In this document: positions 43,496 through 53,985 of the stretch, piece by piece
How the letters are laid out: each line of letters starts with the position of its first letter
How positions within the stretch are numbered: the first letter of the stretch is position 1
Assembly: GCF_963678635.1 (NCBI RefSeq)
Contig: NC_087062.1
Coordinates: 89,999,845-90,063,844, forward strand
Reading direction: 5' to 3'
Length of the DNA: 64,000 bases
Source: Symsagittifera roscoffensis
Taxonomy: Eukaryota; Xenacoelomorpha; Acoela; Convolutidae
Program-made: the position numbers and the translations under genes
Notes under the pieces: model-generated
Databases searched by the model: none
Told to the model about the DNA's origin: nothing
Seen by the model: the letters and a program-made list of their open reading frames with translations, nothing else

Positions 43496-44735
43496 CATTA
43501 CCCTTAGGACTTTTAGGATATTGCAAAACAAACGCTACAATATCACCCATACATGAAAAAGCATACCGCCTAAATAATATACTCCAATTATTAGATATTT
43601 GTCAATCCACAATTCTTAACGAAGAAATATCCATCAATAACATAATAAATAATGAAAAAAGAAATACAGACTATTTCACAAAAACCCCATATTTCAAACC
43701 TATATTCAACATAACCAACTATACAGAACATCAACAAAAGTTTTTAACAATGTTTAACTTCCAACATTCACAAATAACACAAGACGAATTTGATAAATTA
43801 GCTAAACAGCTAATAAAATATTCATCAGTCTATGCAACATCAAAATTTGATGTTGGAAAAATCAGTTCATCACGACATCTCCCGTTAAAACCTGACGCAG
43901 TATTCAAGAAACAAAGAGCTAGTAAAGTACCAATTCATTTACACGACAAAGTAAATAGATTACTTGATATTTTAGAACAATACAAAATTATCTCACCGGT
44001 AAACAAAGAAGAACAACCAAAAGGTAACACATTTATTAACCCTGTTATTATCCTAGCAAAAGGAGAATCATTAAAAATAGTCTTAGACGCTAGATATCTC
44101 AATTCACTAATAGACGAATCAAAATGCAATTGGCCTATTGAACCAATACAAGTTATTTAACAAAAATAAACGGAAAATACTTTACAACCGCAGACATGAA
44201 TAGTGCATACAATCAAATGCCACTAGATGAACAATCACGACGTTTAACACAATTTGTTATTGGAAATCAACAATACGAATTCAACCGCCTATTCTATGGA
44301 ATATCCATAGGACCAGCAGCATTTTCAGCTTTTATGAGCAAAATTTTTAGACCACTAATACTTAAGAAAAACGCAATCACCTATTTAGACGATGTTTTTA
44401 TGCAATCACAGACAAAAGAAGAAATGTTTACAGTTTTAGAACACTATCATAAAATACTTCAGAACGAAAATCTGAAGGCCGCCCCCGACAAATCTCACTT
44501 CTTCTTAACAAGAGTTAAATTTTTAGGACATAACATAGAAAGAAACACAATCACTCCATTGAAGTCACGAATTGATGCTATTCAAAAACTTCAACCACCA
44601 ACAAACAAAAAGAAAATCCAAGAATTCCTTGGAATGTTAAACTTCTTAAGCAAATACGTTTATAAAATGCAATTATATTTCAGACCATTTTATAATATCC
44701 TAAGACAACAAAATAATTTTGAATGGAATACTTAA
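43394..44735 (+). pseudogene. Reverse transcriptase, frameshifted
   Basis: RNA-directed DNA polymerase domain. The first part is open to the stop at 44158-44160 and includes the conserved KIVLDARYLN block. The frame then shifts by one at a short T-run, and the palm continues with TADMNSAYNQMPLDE, FYGISIGPAAF and the catalytic YLDDV (44382-44396). The thumb motif FLGHNI and the EFLGMLNFLSKY block follow. A second break, TAA 44733-44735, separates it from RNase H in the same frame. Two breaks in an otherwise well-preserved domain argue for recent decay or base-calling errors. Confidence 0.85.
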
Positions 44736-47294
44736 CATCAAACACGATTTGAAGAAGTTACAAAACTTTTAACTGAACAAATTTCAAACACAATTCCAGA
44801 CCCAAATCAACCATTTTATGCAATGTGCGATGCTTCCAATTTTGGCATCGGCGCAGCATTATTACAATCAAACAACGGTACAAATAAAATGAACCTTATA
44901 TCAGCAAATTCCCGATTATTCACTCAAGCAGAGCTACGACTCTCAACTCTAATGAGAGAATGTACAGCTATCATTTATACACTTACAGAATATGAATTTC
45001 TAATACTTGGATCAAAACATCCAACAGTTCTATTCACAGATCATAAACCAATCATTTTTCTCTTTACACAGAAGTCAAATCCAAATCACCGAGTTTATAG
45101 ATTTCAATTAATACTAATGAAATTTCCAAACTTACATATAGTTTGGACAGCAGGAAAAAATCTCGCATTACCAGATACATTAAGCCGAAATACACCACCT
45201 GAATTACTTACACGAAAAACTACAGTTGAAATACCACAAAATATAAATTTTTACCTTGCAAAAGATGAAACATCACCCCGATTAGAATGCAAATATGCAG
45301 TAAAAACTGACATTGAACATTCACAAATAAATAATCTCCAACACTTCCCACTTTACTTAGATTGCCAAGATAACCACTACGAAGTTGATCTACTTGGATC
45401 ATCAACTTTCAAACCAATTCCATACTCACAATGGATAACAAATAACACCCAACAGAAACGAGTAAAGCAACACTCGCATAAAAAAGATCTTTTTCCATTA
45501 ATTGAAAAAGAAAATTTAACCGATAAAATAAATTTATCAGGACCACAAACGAATGATTCAAAATATACAATAAATCAAGTTTTTGACCTCCATGACCCAC
45601 TTGACACAATTCCTTTATCTAAATTAGAAATTGAAAACATTTTTCTCCCTTCAACAGATAAAATTACAATTAATACCTTGAAACAAAATCAAAATCTTGA
45701 CTCAGTAATTAGACAACTAAAATCATGGCACAAATACAAAACTAAACCCGTAAAGGCAGATACCACAATTTTAGGAAATAAAACACTCCTCCGATATTTT
45801 CGAAAATTTAAAAGAACAACAATTAATGAAAACACAGACCTTCTAGAATATCAATTAAATGAGTCTACAGTTCCCTGTCTCCCTTTAAGTATGATTCTCA
45901 TAGCTTTTAACGTTTCACATACACAAAACATTAAAGGACACTCTGGATCAGAGAAAAAATATTCAAAATTTATACAAAATTTCTCTTTCCCAAATGCACC
46001 AATTTGGATAAAAGTACTATGCAATGATTGTATAGTATGTCAGCTAAATAAACCTTACCCAAATCAACAACAAATAGCACAAAAACAAGATTTTAAAGGA
46101 CACAGTTTATATTTTAACCACCGTATATCATTTGACACAAAAGGACCAATTTCACCATCCTCTGAAGGAAATTCATACATTATGGTAATTGTTGACGCTT
46201 TTACACACTATGTAGCACTCAACCCAGTACCACATTGTAACGCTTACTATGCTTACACAAAACTTTACGAACACTGGATAGCCAAGTTCGGATTACCCGA
46301 AATTCTAGTTACAGACAACGGTACAGAATTCATAAATAAGGAAATCATCACACTATGTCATTTATATAACATTAAGCACAAACCACGTACATCTCATGCA
46401 CCTTGGACTAACGGTTTAGTCGAAGGTATGAACCGTTCACTACAAGAATATCTTAGATGTATCATAAACGGAAATGATACAAGATACACCGAATGGTCAG
46501 CAGATGTAAAACTATTTCCCTTAGCATATAATTCACAAATCACGACAACTCTAGGAATGTCACCATATGAAATGGTTTTTAGTCAAAAGCCACGTAAACC
46601 AATTATGTTTACAGCAAACTCTCATAAAAATGCACAAGGTCATTGTCAACCGAATAAAGACTCAATTTGTTATAACCTACCTTTACACACACATGATGAA
46701 GATCATTTTCATCACCCACAAATCCTAAAATTAGCCTCCGGTACACATACCGATTGGATTTTAAATAGAGATAAAAAACACAACGAAATTTATCAAAAAG
46801 TAACAAAAAAATTGCTACAAAGACAAAACATTAACGAACAAATCAATTCACGTTTTACACGAGCCTCCGATTTAAAAATTGGAACCTTTGTCTTAATACC
46901 AAATTTTAATACACAAAAAGTAATTTCTAAAAAATTACAACCCCTTCGTAAAGGACCATACCAAATAATCGCCAAACCCACCGACGTAACATATAAAATC
47001 ACCGATTCAGACCAAAAAGAAATTGTTCAACATAGAAACAATCTATTGCCTTACTACCCAAAAGAATACGCACTACGCGAACTAACTCAATTATATTCTT
47101 TCACAAGTTTAAAAGTTATTCAAAATCACCTACATACGGAAAACGAAATAAATAAACAAAACGACATTCACCTTGAAAAACAAAATAGAAAACAAACTAC
47201 AACCAAAAACAATACAAAAAAGCTAGATCAAAATATACCTCAAAAAGAAAGGAAAAGTAGAAAAATGATAGAAAACATTCATCCCACAATCTAA
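44736..47294 (+). CDS. RNase H and integrase
   Basis: Open for over 850 codons. RNase H starts with CDASNFGIGAALLQ (first Asp) and has the FTDHKPI block. Integrase has an N-terminal zinc-binding set (SHTQNIKGHSG ... CNDCIVCQ, H-H-C-C type), then the DDE core: FDTKGPISP, VTDNGTEF and NGLVEGMNRSLQEYL. The C-terminal part carries KGPYQII...YKI, the GPY/F module of Ty3/gypsy integrases. There is no chromodomain; the end is a Lys/Gln-rich tail. The protein removes the RNA strand and inserts the cDNA. This is one of only two long intact frames in the element. Confidence 0.9.
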   Translation, partial: HQTRFEEVTKLLTEQISNTIPDPNQPFYAMCDASNFGIGAALLQSNNGTNKMNLISANSRLFTQAELRLSTLMRECTAIIYTLTEYEFLILGSKHPTVLFTDHKPIIFLFTQKSNPNHRVYRFQLILMKFPNLHIVWTAGKNLALPDTLSRNTPPELLTRKTTVEIPQNINFYLAKDETSPRLECKYAVKTDIEHSQINNLQHFPLYLDCQDNHYEVDLLGSSTFKPIPYSQWITNNTQQKRVKQHSHKKDLFPLIEKENLTDKINLSGPQTNDSKYTINQVFDLHDPLDTIPLSKLEIENIFLPSTDKITINTLKQNQNLDSVIRQLKSWHKYKTKPVKADTTILGNKTLLRYFRKFKRTTINENTDLLEYQLNESTVPCLPLSMILIAFNVSHTQNIKGHSGSEKKYSKFIQNFSFPNAPIWIKVLCNDCIVCQLNKPYPNQQQIAQKQDFKGHSLYFNHRISFDTKGPISPSSEGNSYIMVIVDAFTHYVALNPVPHCNAYYAYTKLYEHWIAKFGLPEILVTDNGTEFINKEIITLCHLYNIKHKPRTSHAPWTNGLVEGMNRSLQEYLRCIINGNDTRYTEWSADVKLFPLAYNSQITTTLGMSPYEMVFSQKPRKPIMFTANSHKNAQGHCQPNKDSICYNLPLHTHDEDHFHHPQILKLASGTHTDWILNRDKKHNEIYQKVTKKLLQRQNINEQINSRFTRASDLKIGTFVLIPNFNTQKVISKKLQPLRKGPYQIIAKPTDVTYKITDSDQKEIVQHRNNLLPYYPKEYALRELTQLYSFTSLKVIQNHLHTENEINKQNDIHLEKQNRKQTTTKNNTKKLDQNIPQKERKSRKMIENIHPTI

Positions 47295-47924
47295 AATATT
47301 TAAAAAAGTTGAATTTCAAAAACAGCTTTAATTTTAAAATAAATAATTTTTGCACCTCTGAAACATTTTGAACTTTCATTTTTTCAAAATAACATGCTGA
47401 CAATCACACAGCAAATTTAGTTCAAAATTAGCCAATAAGATTCATCCAATCCGTCAACTTCTCTAAATCTAACACAAACCAATTAGACGAAAGATATTAC
47501 ACTTCAGGCATATCTATAACTATAACTTTACAACCTCCAGGTCAAAAATAAGCAAGCTTCTCAAACTTGACAACTAAAACAAATACCACCATAATGTCAT
47601 AACCCTCCCTTATCTAAAAACGCAAAGATCAACAATATTTTCCCAACTCAGACCTCAAAACCCCCCAAACAAAAACTTTAAATTAGCCTTAAGTAAAAGA
47701 ACAACCATATTAAATTAGCCTAAAGTACAAAGACCTCAAAAATAAACCAGATAACTTGACAAATAAAAATAAAGTAAAAGAAGACTTCCCGAATACCATA
47801 AAATTAGCCTCCAACACTTTTTCACAAATCTCAACCCACTTGTCAAAAAACCAATAAATAACTCGACCACACTTAAAAATCGCCCCAAACAACAAAAAAT
47901 GTTCGATCAAGAGCCATTTCTTAA
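47295..47924 (+). other. Non-coding spacer after integrase
   Basis: 630 bp of A/C-rich sequence with no sense ORF. A pyrimidine-rich stretch near 47377-47420 ending ATCACACAG could act as a splice acceptor for a downstream mRNA, but this is only a guess. Confidence 0.4.
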
Positions 47925-49484
47925 ATGCTCTTCTCTCGATCAGTCAACATAATTCTCAACATTTTAATAAACTTTTTAACAATATTTAAAATTTTATTCA
48001 TATTTCTTTTTGATACTTTTGAAGCTTTTGTATTAATCTTAATCAGTTTTTGTAATATTTGTTTAATTTTCTATTCCCTATTCGAAATATACTTCCAACT
48101 TTCCAAAGCCATTGACCATATACACAGGTACGAAAACCCAAAATCTATTTAAATGATACGAACCATTTTTAGTAGAATAGATATTTTTTTACTATTTGTA
48201 ATTTTCATAATATTCTTAACATCCCTCATATTGACAATATGCAAATGTATAAAGAAAGCAGTCATAACATTCGCATTAGCAACAATCCTTTTAATTCTTT
48301 TTCTTGAAGAATACTATAATAAACATAAATTTTTTCACTAAAAGAAATCAATCAAAAAACCCTCAAAAATTGCTAACCAACAATCACACAGTCAGTCTTC
48401 ACCGAAAACATCCCAAGAAAACCCGACACCACCTACAACCACCCAAAACCCCCAAACATCTACACGAATTTCTTTCCAGGATAACCCATATACCTTTGAA
48501 GAACGACACGCTCGCTAATCTGAACCACTAGAACCAGTTCAGCGACAGGCACCTCTGAGTGAACCAACATATAACTTATACCCGACACTACCACAAGAAT
48601 TAAGTAGAATTCGAAATATTAGCCAAAACCAAAATGCAGTTGAAATAAATAGACAAATCATACATCCACGACGAAATAGAAACTTTCAAACCCCCCGAGT
48701 TCATTTTGATATACCCCAATCCCCATCACCAAGTACTCCGGAAAACCCAATTGGCATATTACCGGAAACCCCTACACTTCTTTCACAACGTAGCACCTCA
48801 ACTCTACTTTCAGATTACTTAGGTTCAACACCAACATCTGAACAAATACGTGAAAACCCCTTTAACCCCCCAAACCAAACATCACGACTACCATATTGGA
48901 CAACGCAATCTTTCACACAAGGTGAACCAAATTTAATAAATGATCCAATAGATATTTCTACAGATACAACAACATCATAATCACTACCAGAAACATTATC
49001 ACTACCATCAACACCATCAATAAGCCAGTTTTCACCGACGCATTTTCCTTTAAATTTCCCAAATAACCTCGACGCTAGATATCGAGAACAATCATCAACA
49101 AATATCCCTTTAAGATTAGACTGGAATACATTCACAGCACCTCCACCATTATTTGGACAACACCCAGAAAATTACCGACTCCACAACTGGGCACTTAATA
49201 GATTACAATATAGACAAGATATCCACGAAGACAATCGTGACCATAACATCCAAATACTCCAACAAAATAGCCTACAATTAAAATTCGAAATCACGGTTAA
49301 ACTAAACAACATTGCTCAACATCCTTATCCATTAAATCCACCAAATATAACCGCTCAATCGCTACCACCGCCTTTTATAACAACTGAAGTAATATATAAA
49401 TACGACAGACATACCAAGAAAACAATTGGTTACATCACATTTTATAACCCGTACTCAGGATTATCATACACATGTATATTCTAA
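47925..49484 (+). pseudogene. Membrane plus Pro/Ser-rich ORF, interrupted
   Basis: One frame runs from ATG 47925 (or ATG 48153) to TAA 49482-49484, broken by TAA at 48150-48152, 48339-48341, 48516-48518 and 48978-48980. The N-terminal part has three to four very hydrophobic helices (LLFVIFIIFLTSLILTI and TFALATILLILFL at 48180-48315). The rest is rich in Pro, Ser, Thr, Asn and Gln, with an ordered-looking end (LDWNTFTAPPPLFG onward). The stop at 48150 abuts ATG 48153, so it may be two ORFs. The end overlaps the env-like ORF by 13 nt. No family recognised; absent from element 2. Confidence 0.5.
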
Positions 49485-52091
49485 AAACATTGATTTTTCT
49501 CCAACTCCTTTTTCTAATAATCTCCGATCAGAACATAAATCCTTCTCCTCGCACAGGACCCCAAGACCTATTAGTAACACATTACGATTGTGAAGAAAAT
49601 GAACAAAAAACACTACACAAATATGCAATAAACCAAGTATCACAATGCGAAACAGAACCACAAGCTATAGAAACTACAAATGTAGTAGCGACACTCTATT
49701 CAAAAGCCCGAGCAACAACAGTTATAGGATATAAAATCACAGCAACATTTTCCGAAAAGAAAGTACATTGTTCACAAGTCTCAAATGGAAATAAAAACCG
49801 ACTTGACCACGAATCATTCTACCAAAGTAATATCGAGCGACTTTTTCATCTCAATCCCGAAGATTGTAAAAACGAGTTACTAAGACTAAATATCACAAGA
49901 AATAAAAACACCGACAGAAAATTAGTATATTTCCAAGTTTTTTTTCAGATTCTGTACATCAAGCAGAACTTGAAAGATATCAAGGACATATAAAACTAGA
50001 TGAAAAATACCCATACAACGGCGCACACGGAAGATTAACTTATGATATACACGATAAACACTGGATACCACACATTGGTATAAATAACCCATCGAACTGC
50101 AAAGCAGACACAAAAATTAAAGGATATCAAGAAATAATGTTTTTCGATTGGAAAATACACCTCGAAAAAATTCAACTCACACGAGATTTATCTGACAACA
50201 CAATAATCTATCAAGGAATTAGATTACCCTGTAAAAACGATCAAGGTTATTGTGACCCTACAACACGAACACAAGCAACAATTGTTTGGTTTTCCGAAGA
50301 TACATGTACAACATTTCAAGTAGCAAAAATACACGCTCGAATGATAAAATTTCACGAAAAAAATTTCATACAATCAATCCCATATGAACAAGTAAATCCA
50401 TCACGAAAACGAAGTAATGATTTTCGAAACATCCATAATATAGAAAAAAAATTAACCCGTTTTCAAATATATCAAGAAACAGAACTAGCATGCAAATACA
50501 GAAATCCACCTCACAAAACACAATATTCTGAAATCTTAGTTGAATACGAAAAAGGTTTCGACATGACCACTGGAAAAGTAAAAATTGACCCTTATGCCAC
50601 AAGTCATCCTCTAAACGAAGGAACATCATATATACCAGTCAATTTTCAAAAAGTAATGGTCAACCTGGTGGACATCTAAAGCCACGTGACACTCAAAGCA
50701 CACGTCTACAAGAACTATCACTAATGAATAATTTTTATTTTGGTAATATCCACTACGATATTCACTTAGATATGAAACTAGACTACACAATTAGCCGAAT
50801 TTTTTAGGAAATGTAAATCTCTGAATTAGAAACACTTCACCAACTATGCGAATTAGAACGAACACAAATCCTACAATCACTTGCACTAGCAGTATTAAAA
50901 ATACCCTACGCAGGATAATTACTATCAGGAAATAGATCAAATTTTTTAGACTACGAAGGAAACATTTTATGGTTTTATACTTGTACCAAAAAAGTATCAC
51001 CACTATATGTTTTTGAAGATAAAAGATGCTATAAAATAATCCCTATCTTTTATAAAAATAAAGTACATTTTGTTGACACACTCTCAAGACGAACATATTT
51101 TTGGGATACCGCAGTCCCATGTGGATCAAAAAATAGCCACAATGTAGTACAATTGAATCCTGATGAAGATAAATATTATCTTCTTACTCCATACCCCACA
51201 TTAATGCAATCACTCAAAAAATTTTCACCCGAAAGCATTAGAGCTATTGCTCGAAACCCAAATATAGATTTACAATCAATTGGAATATATTCAAAATCTG
51301 ATATCCAACATCACATTAGAACACAACAATTCCAGGAATTATTAACACAAATGGACACTATACAAAGACAATCAATTGACCAAAACTTACGCAAACTTGC
51401 CGAAACCGCAGGATTTGCAGACATCTACACACAAGATTATAGCGGATATTTTAAAGACATTAAAGATTATATATATCTAAACGGTGAAAAATACAGACCA
51501 CAAAATAATTCACCTATAAATGTTATTAGCTTTGTTACTTTAAAAAATGAAATTCTCGATTTTCTAGGATGGCCCTACTACATCTTAGAAAAATTGACTA
51601 TTTTATACGCAATGTTTAACTTTATAGGATTTCTTTTCTCACTACTAAAAGGAATCTATAATACATGCGCTATACACACACAAGTAAATAGACAAGCAAG
51701 TGTAGCACGCATACTATTTGCAGGATTTTTTGGAATTTTTTCATCATCAATAAACAAAATCCTTTTAGACGCACAAATAAAAGAATATAACACAAAAATA
51801 GCGACAAGACAGAACACGTACGACGAGGAACATAATAATATAGAAGTAACACCTACAGCACCACAGTTGCCACCCCTACCAAATAACCATCCATTATCAT
51901 TAGTCCCACGAAATTTCCGAAACTTAGCAATAACACATAACCCAAATTTTAGACCAAACATATCGCAAAGTCCCATACAACACATAATGACACATCATTC
52001 ACAAGATGAAAATACATATGAACAAATTATAGAACAACCCCATACCACCGCTTTTCAGTCTCAAAATAATAATTTTTTTAGCCCACGATGA
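49472..52091 (+). pseudogene. env: Envelope-like glycoprotein, interrupted
   Basis: Begins with a clear signal peptide (MYILKTLIFLQLLFLIIS), then a Cys-containing ectodomain with several N-x-S/T sites. SRKRS at 50401-50415 is a furin-like basic site. A block with CELERTQILQSLALAV (50847 onward) and GNRSNFL follows, then more cysteines, a long hydrophobic segment near 51590-51665 (LTILYAMFNFIGFLFSLL), a second at 51706-51745, and a Pro-rich tail. This order fits a fusion glycoprotein; I have a weak impression of glycoprotein genes captured from negative-strand RNA viruses. Breaks: a frameshift at the T8 run 49938-49945, another near 50650, and stops at 50805, 50814 and 50916. Deleted in element 2. 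Confidence 0.6.
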
Positions 52092-53896
52092 GCCGACAAC
52101 TTGGATCCCTAGACCGCTCAAATTCCCACCCAACCAACCTCAACACTCCAATTACAATAATTCCACTTTTTGCTTTCCCACCACCCGATTTTCCAAATAG
52201 TAATATAACATCAAGCATGAATTCAGACACTAATTCCAATATTTCAGTTTTATACTCCATTTCACAACTAAATAATCCGAATATAGAAACCCCTGACGAA
52301 TTTGCAGACTCCGAACCATCTCCATCCAATAATTTTCAAACCAACTCCTCAGTTTTTTCAAAGCCTCCTTTTCGACCAATCCCAACAAATAATCCACTCC
52401 CGTCCGTTTCTACCCCCTCTTACGCTTCACAAGTAACCCCAACCTATTCTCCATTTCATTCCGACCGATCATCTAATTCTCCCGATACTCCCCAAATCTC
52501 CCAAGAACTTGATAATTTTATAACCCTACAACAACAGCTAATACACCCTAACACCCTCACTATAAATCAGATTTCTTCCACAATAGAATCCTCAAACCCA
52601 CCTGCCCCTACACCCTCTTCAGCTTATTCTGCATCATTAGCACAATCATTCACTTCCACCGAATCATCAAAAAGCACTAATAGAGCTTATCGCACTTTTA
52701 AAAGAAAATTCGCAAACCATCCATTCCCAACCAAACCAGGAACAGCCCGTGAATATATTAATCATCCACATCACACTAACACGAAAGATTTTCTAGCAAT
52801 CACCTTACCTTCATTTCCACAATATACTTTAAACACCCCTAACGACACTAACGACACACGTAGTTTTGTAGATGAACATGTTTTAATGCCTACACTTCAT
52901 TGGACATCATATTATCATTTTACTAATCCCCTTTGCCTACCTTTATCTAATACTCACATCGATATAGAAAGAAATCAAGATATGCTATATCGACTCACCA
53001 CACCATTAACACACAGACAATTTACTTATATAGGATATAAAAAATCACTAAAAACATACACTGCACCCCGAGCTAACGAATTTACGCTAGAATATTACGA
53101 TCATAATATCATCCGACCTAACCAAGACCAATTTTTAGATGACGACCGCTTCGCTAACCCACAACTAACAGAAAAATTTTTCATCAAAACACCATATGTA
53201 TTTACACTCAATATATTTGATCGCAAATTTGATCACATCATCTCTGAAGCACTAACTGACATGCAAGCTTATGAAAGTTTTAAAGAAAAATTTCAATTAT
53301 TTTCACTAACCTTCCACTTCCTTGAACCACATGAACGCGATTTGCACTGCTCACACGTCATTATGTTACGCACTAAACAAACCCACACATATACGTATTA
53401 TCGCTTCATACAAAATCATTTTGATCTCCACACTCCATCAAGACAACCACACCACCGTTTTCAGTTTCTTAATTCAAAGTACACTTCGCCATTTTTTCTA
53501 AATTTCACATATTGCATAAAAGACACTAACCTCCACGGCATCCTCAGCAACTATGACCCAATAACACAAATGTATATATTTTGTCCCATCACGAAGACCT
53601 TTAACGCAGAAGAATCCAGACCCTTCCTTATCCCACATGAATTTATCCAACCTATAGAAATCCCAATATTAGAATTCATCCACAATACTAAATACAATCA
53701 CAAATTATATAACCTCATTCAAAACACACCTTATGAGTTTGCAGTTGGCACTGAAGAACTAAAAACTATTAAAGCACTTCAATTGCTTTGGCCACTGCTT
53801 CAAACTAAAAACATCATTCGCATACTAGCAAAAATAGTAACAAATTCAGAAATAATACACGACATCTTCCCCCACGGTTTTTTCCCCGACGACTAA
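52088..53896 (+). CDS. Intact 602-aa accessory ORF of unknown function
   Basis: Uninterrupted ORF starting at an ATG that overlaps the env stop as ATGA (52088-52091). Residues 1-230 are Pro/Ser/Thr/Asn-rich and look disordered. Residues 240-602 look folded, rich in aromatic residues, Asp and His, with no membrane segment, signal peptide or zinc knuckle. The end is FPHGFFPDD. No enzyme motif or family recognised. In element 2 this region survives although gag, protease, RT and env are gone, and its last 177 codons are still open and closely similar. Being the only intact non-pol gene, it may help the element in trans or in cis; this is inference. Confidence 0.7.
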   Translation: MSRQLGSLDRSNSHPTNLNTPITIIPLFAFPPPDFPNSNITSSMNSDTNSNISVLYSISQLNNPNIETPDEFADSEPSPSNNFQTNSSVFSKPPFRPIPTNNPLPSVSTPSYASQVTPTYSPFHSDRSSNSPDTPQISQELDNFITLQQQLIHPNTLTINQISSTIESSNPPAPTPSSAYSASLAQSFTSTESSKSTNRAYRTFKRKFANHPFPTKPGTAREYINHPHHTNTKDFLAITLPSFPQYTLNTPNDTNDTRSFVDEHVLMPTLHWTSYYHFTNPLCLPLSNTHIDIERNQDMLYRLTTPLTHRQFTYIGYKKSLKTYTAPRANEFTLEYYDHNIIRPNQDQFLDDDRFANPQLTEKFFIKTPYVFTLNIFDRKFDHIISEALTDMQAYESFKEKFQLFSLTFHFLEPHERDLHCSHVIMLRTKQTHTYTYYRFIQNHFDLHTPSRQPHHRFQFLNSKYTSPFFLNFTYCIKDTNLHGILSNYDPITQMYIFCPITKTFNAEESRPFLIPHEFIQPIEIPILEFIHNTKYNHKLYNLIQNTPYEFAVGTEELKTIKALQLLWPLLQTKNIIRILAKIVTNSEIIHDIFPHGFFPDD

Positions 53897-53899
53897 CAG

Positions 53900-53985
53900 G
53901 TAAGTATAATTTATACATATTCTTCACTAATAAATTTAAAATAAATACTAACCATTCTTTACTCATGTTTCTTTTAGTTTTTTAG
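53900..53985 (+). other. Candidate 86-nt intron just after the accessory ORF stop
   Basis: CAG|GTAAGTAT lies three bases after the TAA. TACTAAC (53946-53952) is a perfect branch-point consensus, and TTTCTTTTAGTTTTTTAG ends the intron. In element 2 the equivalent is 60690-60772 (AAG|GTATTT, ACTAAC twice, TTCTCTTTAG). Both acceptors are followed by a matching YCTTCA..CACGATC. Plus-strand splicing of element RNA is therefore likely. Confidence 0.65.

Noticed and set aside
48304-48531. 75-codon basic open frame
   Set aside because: Shifted reading over the Pro-rich part of the membrane ORF, whose own frame resumes on both sides.
51656-51985. 109-codon minus-strand Cys/Phe-rich ORF
   Set aside because: Antisense shadow of the env-like tail; no start context or splice support.
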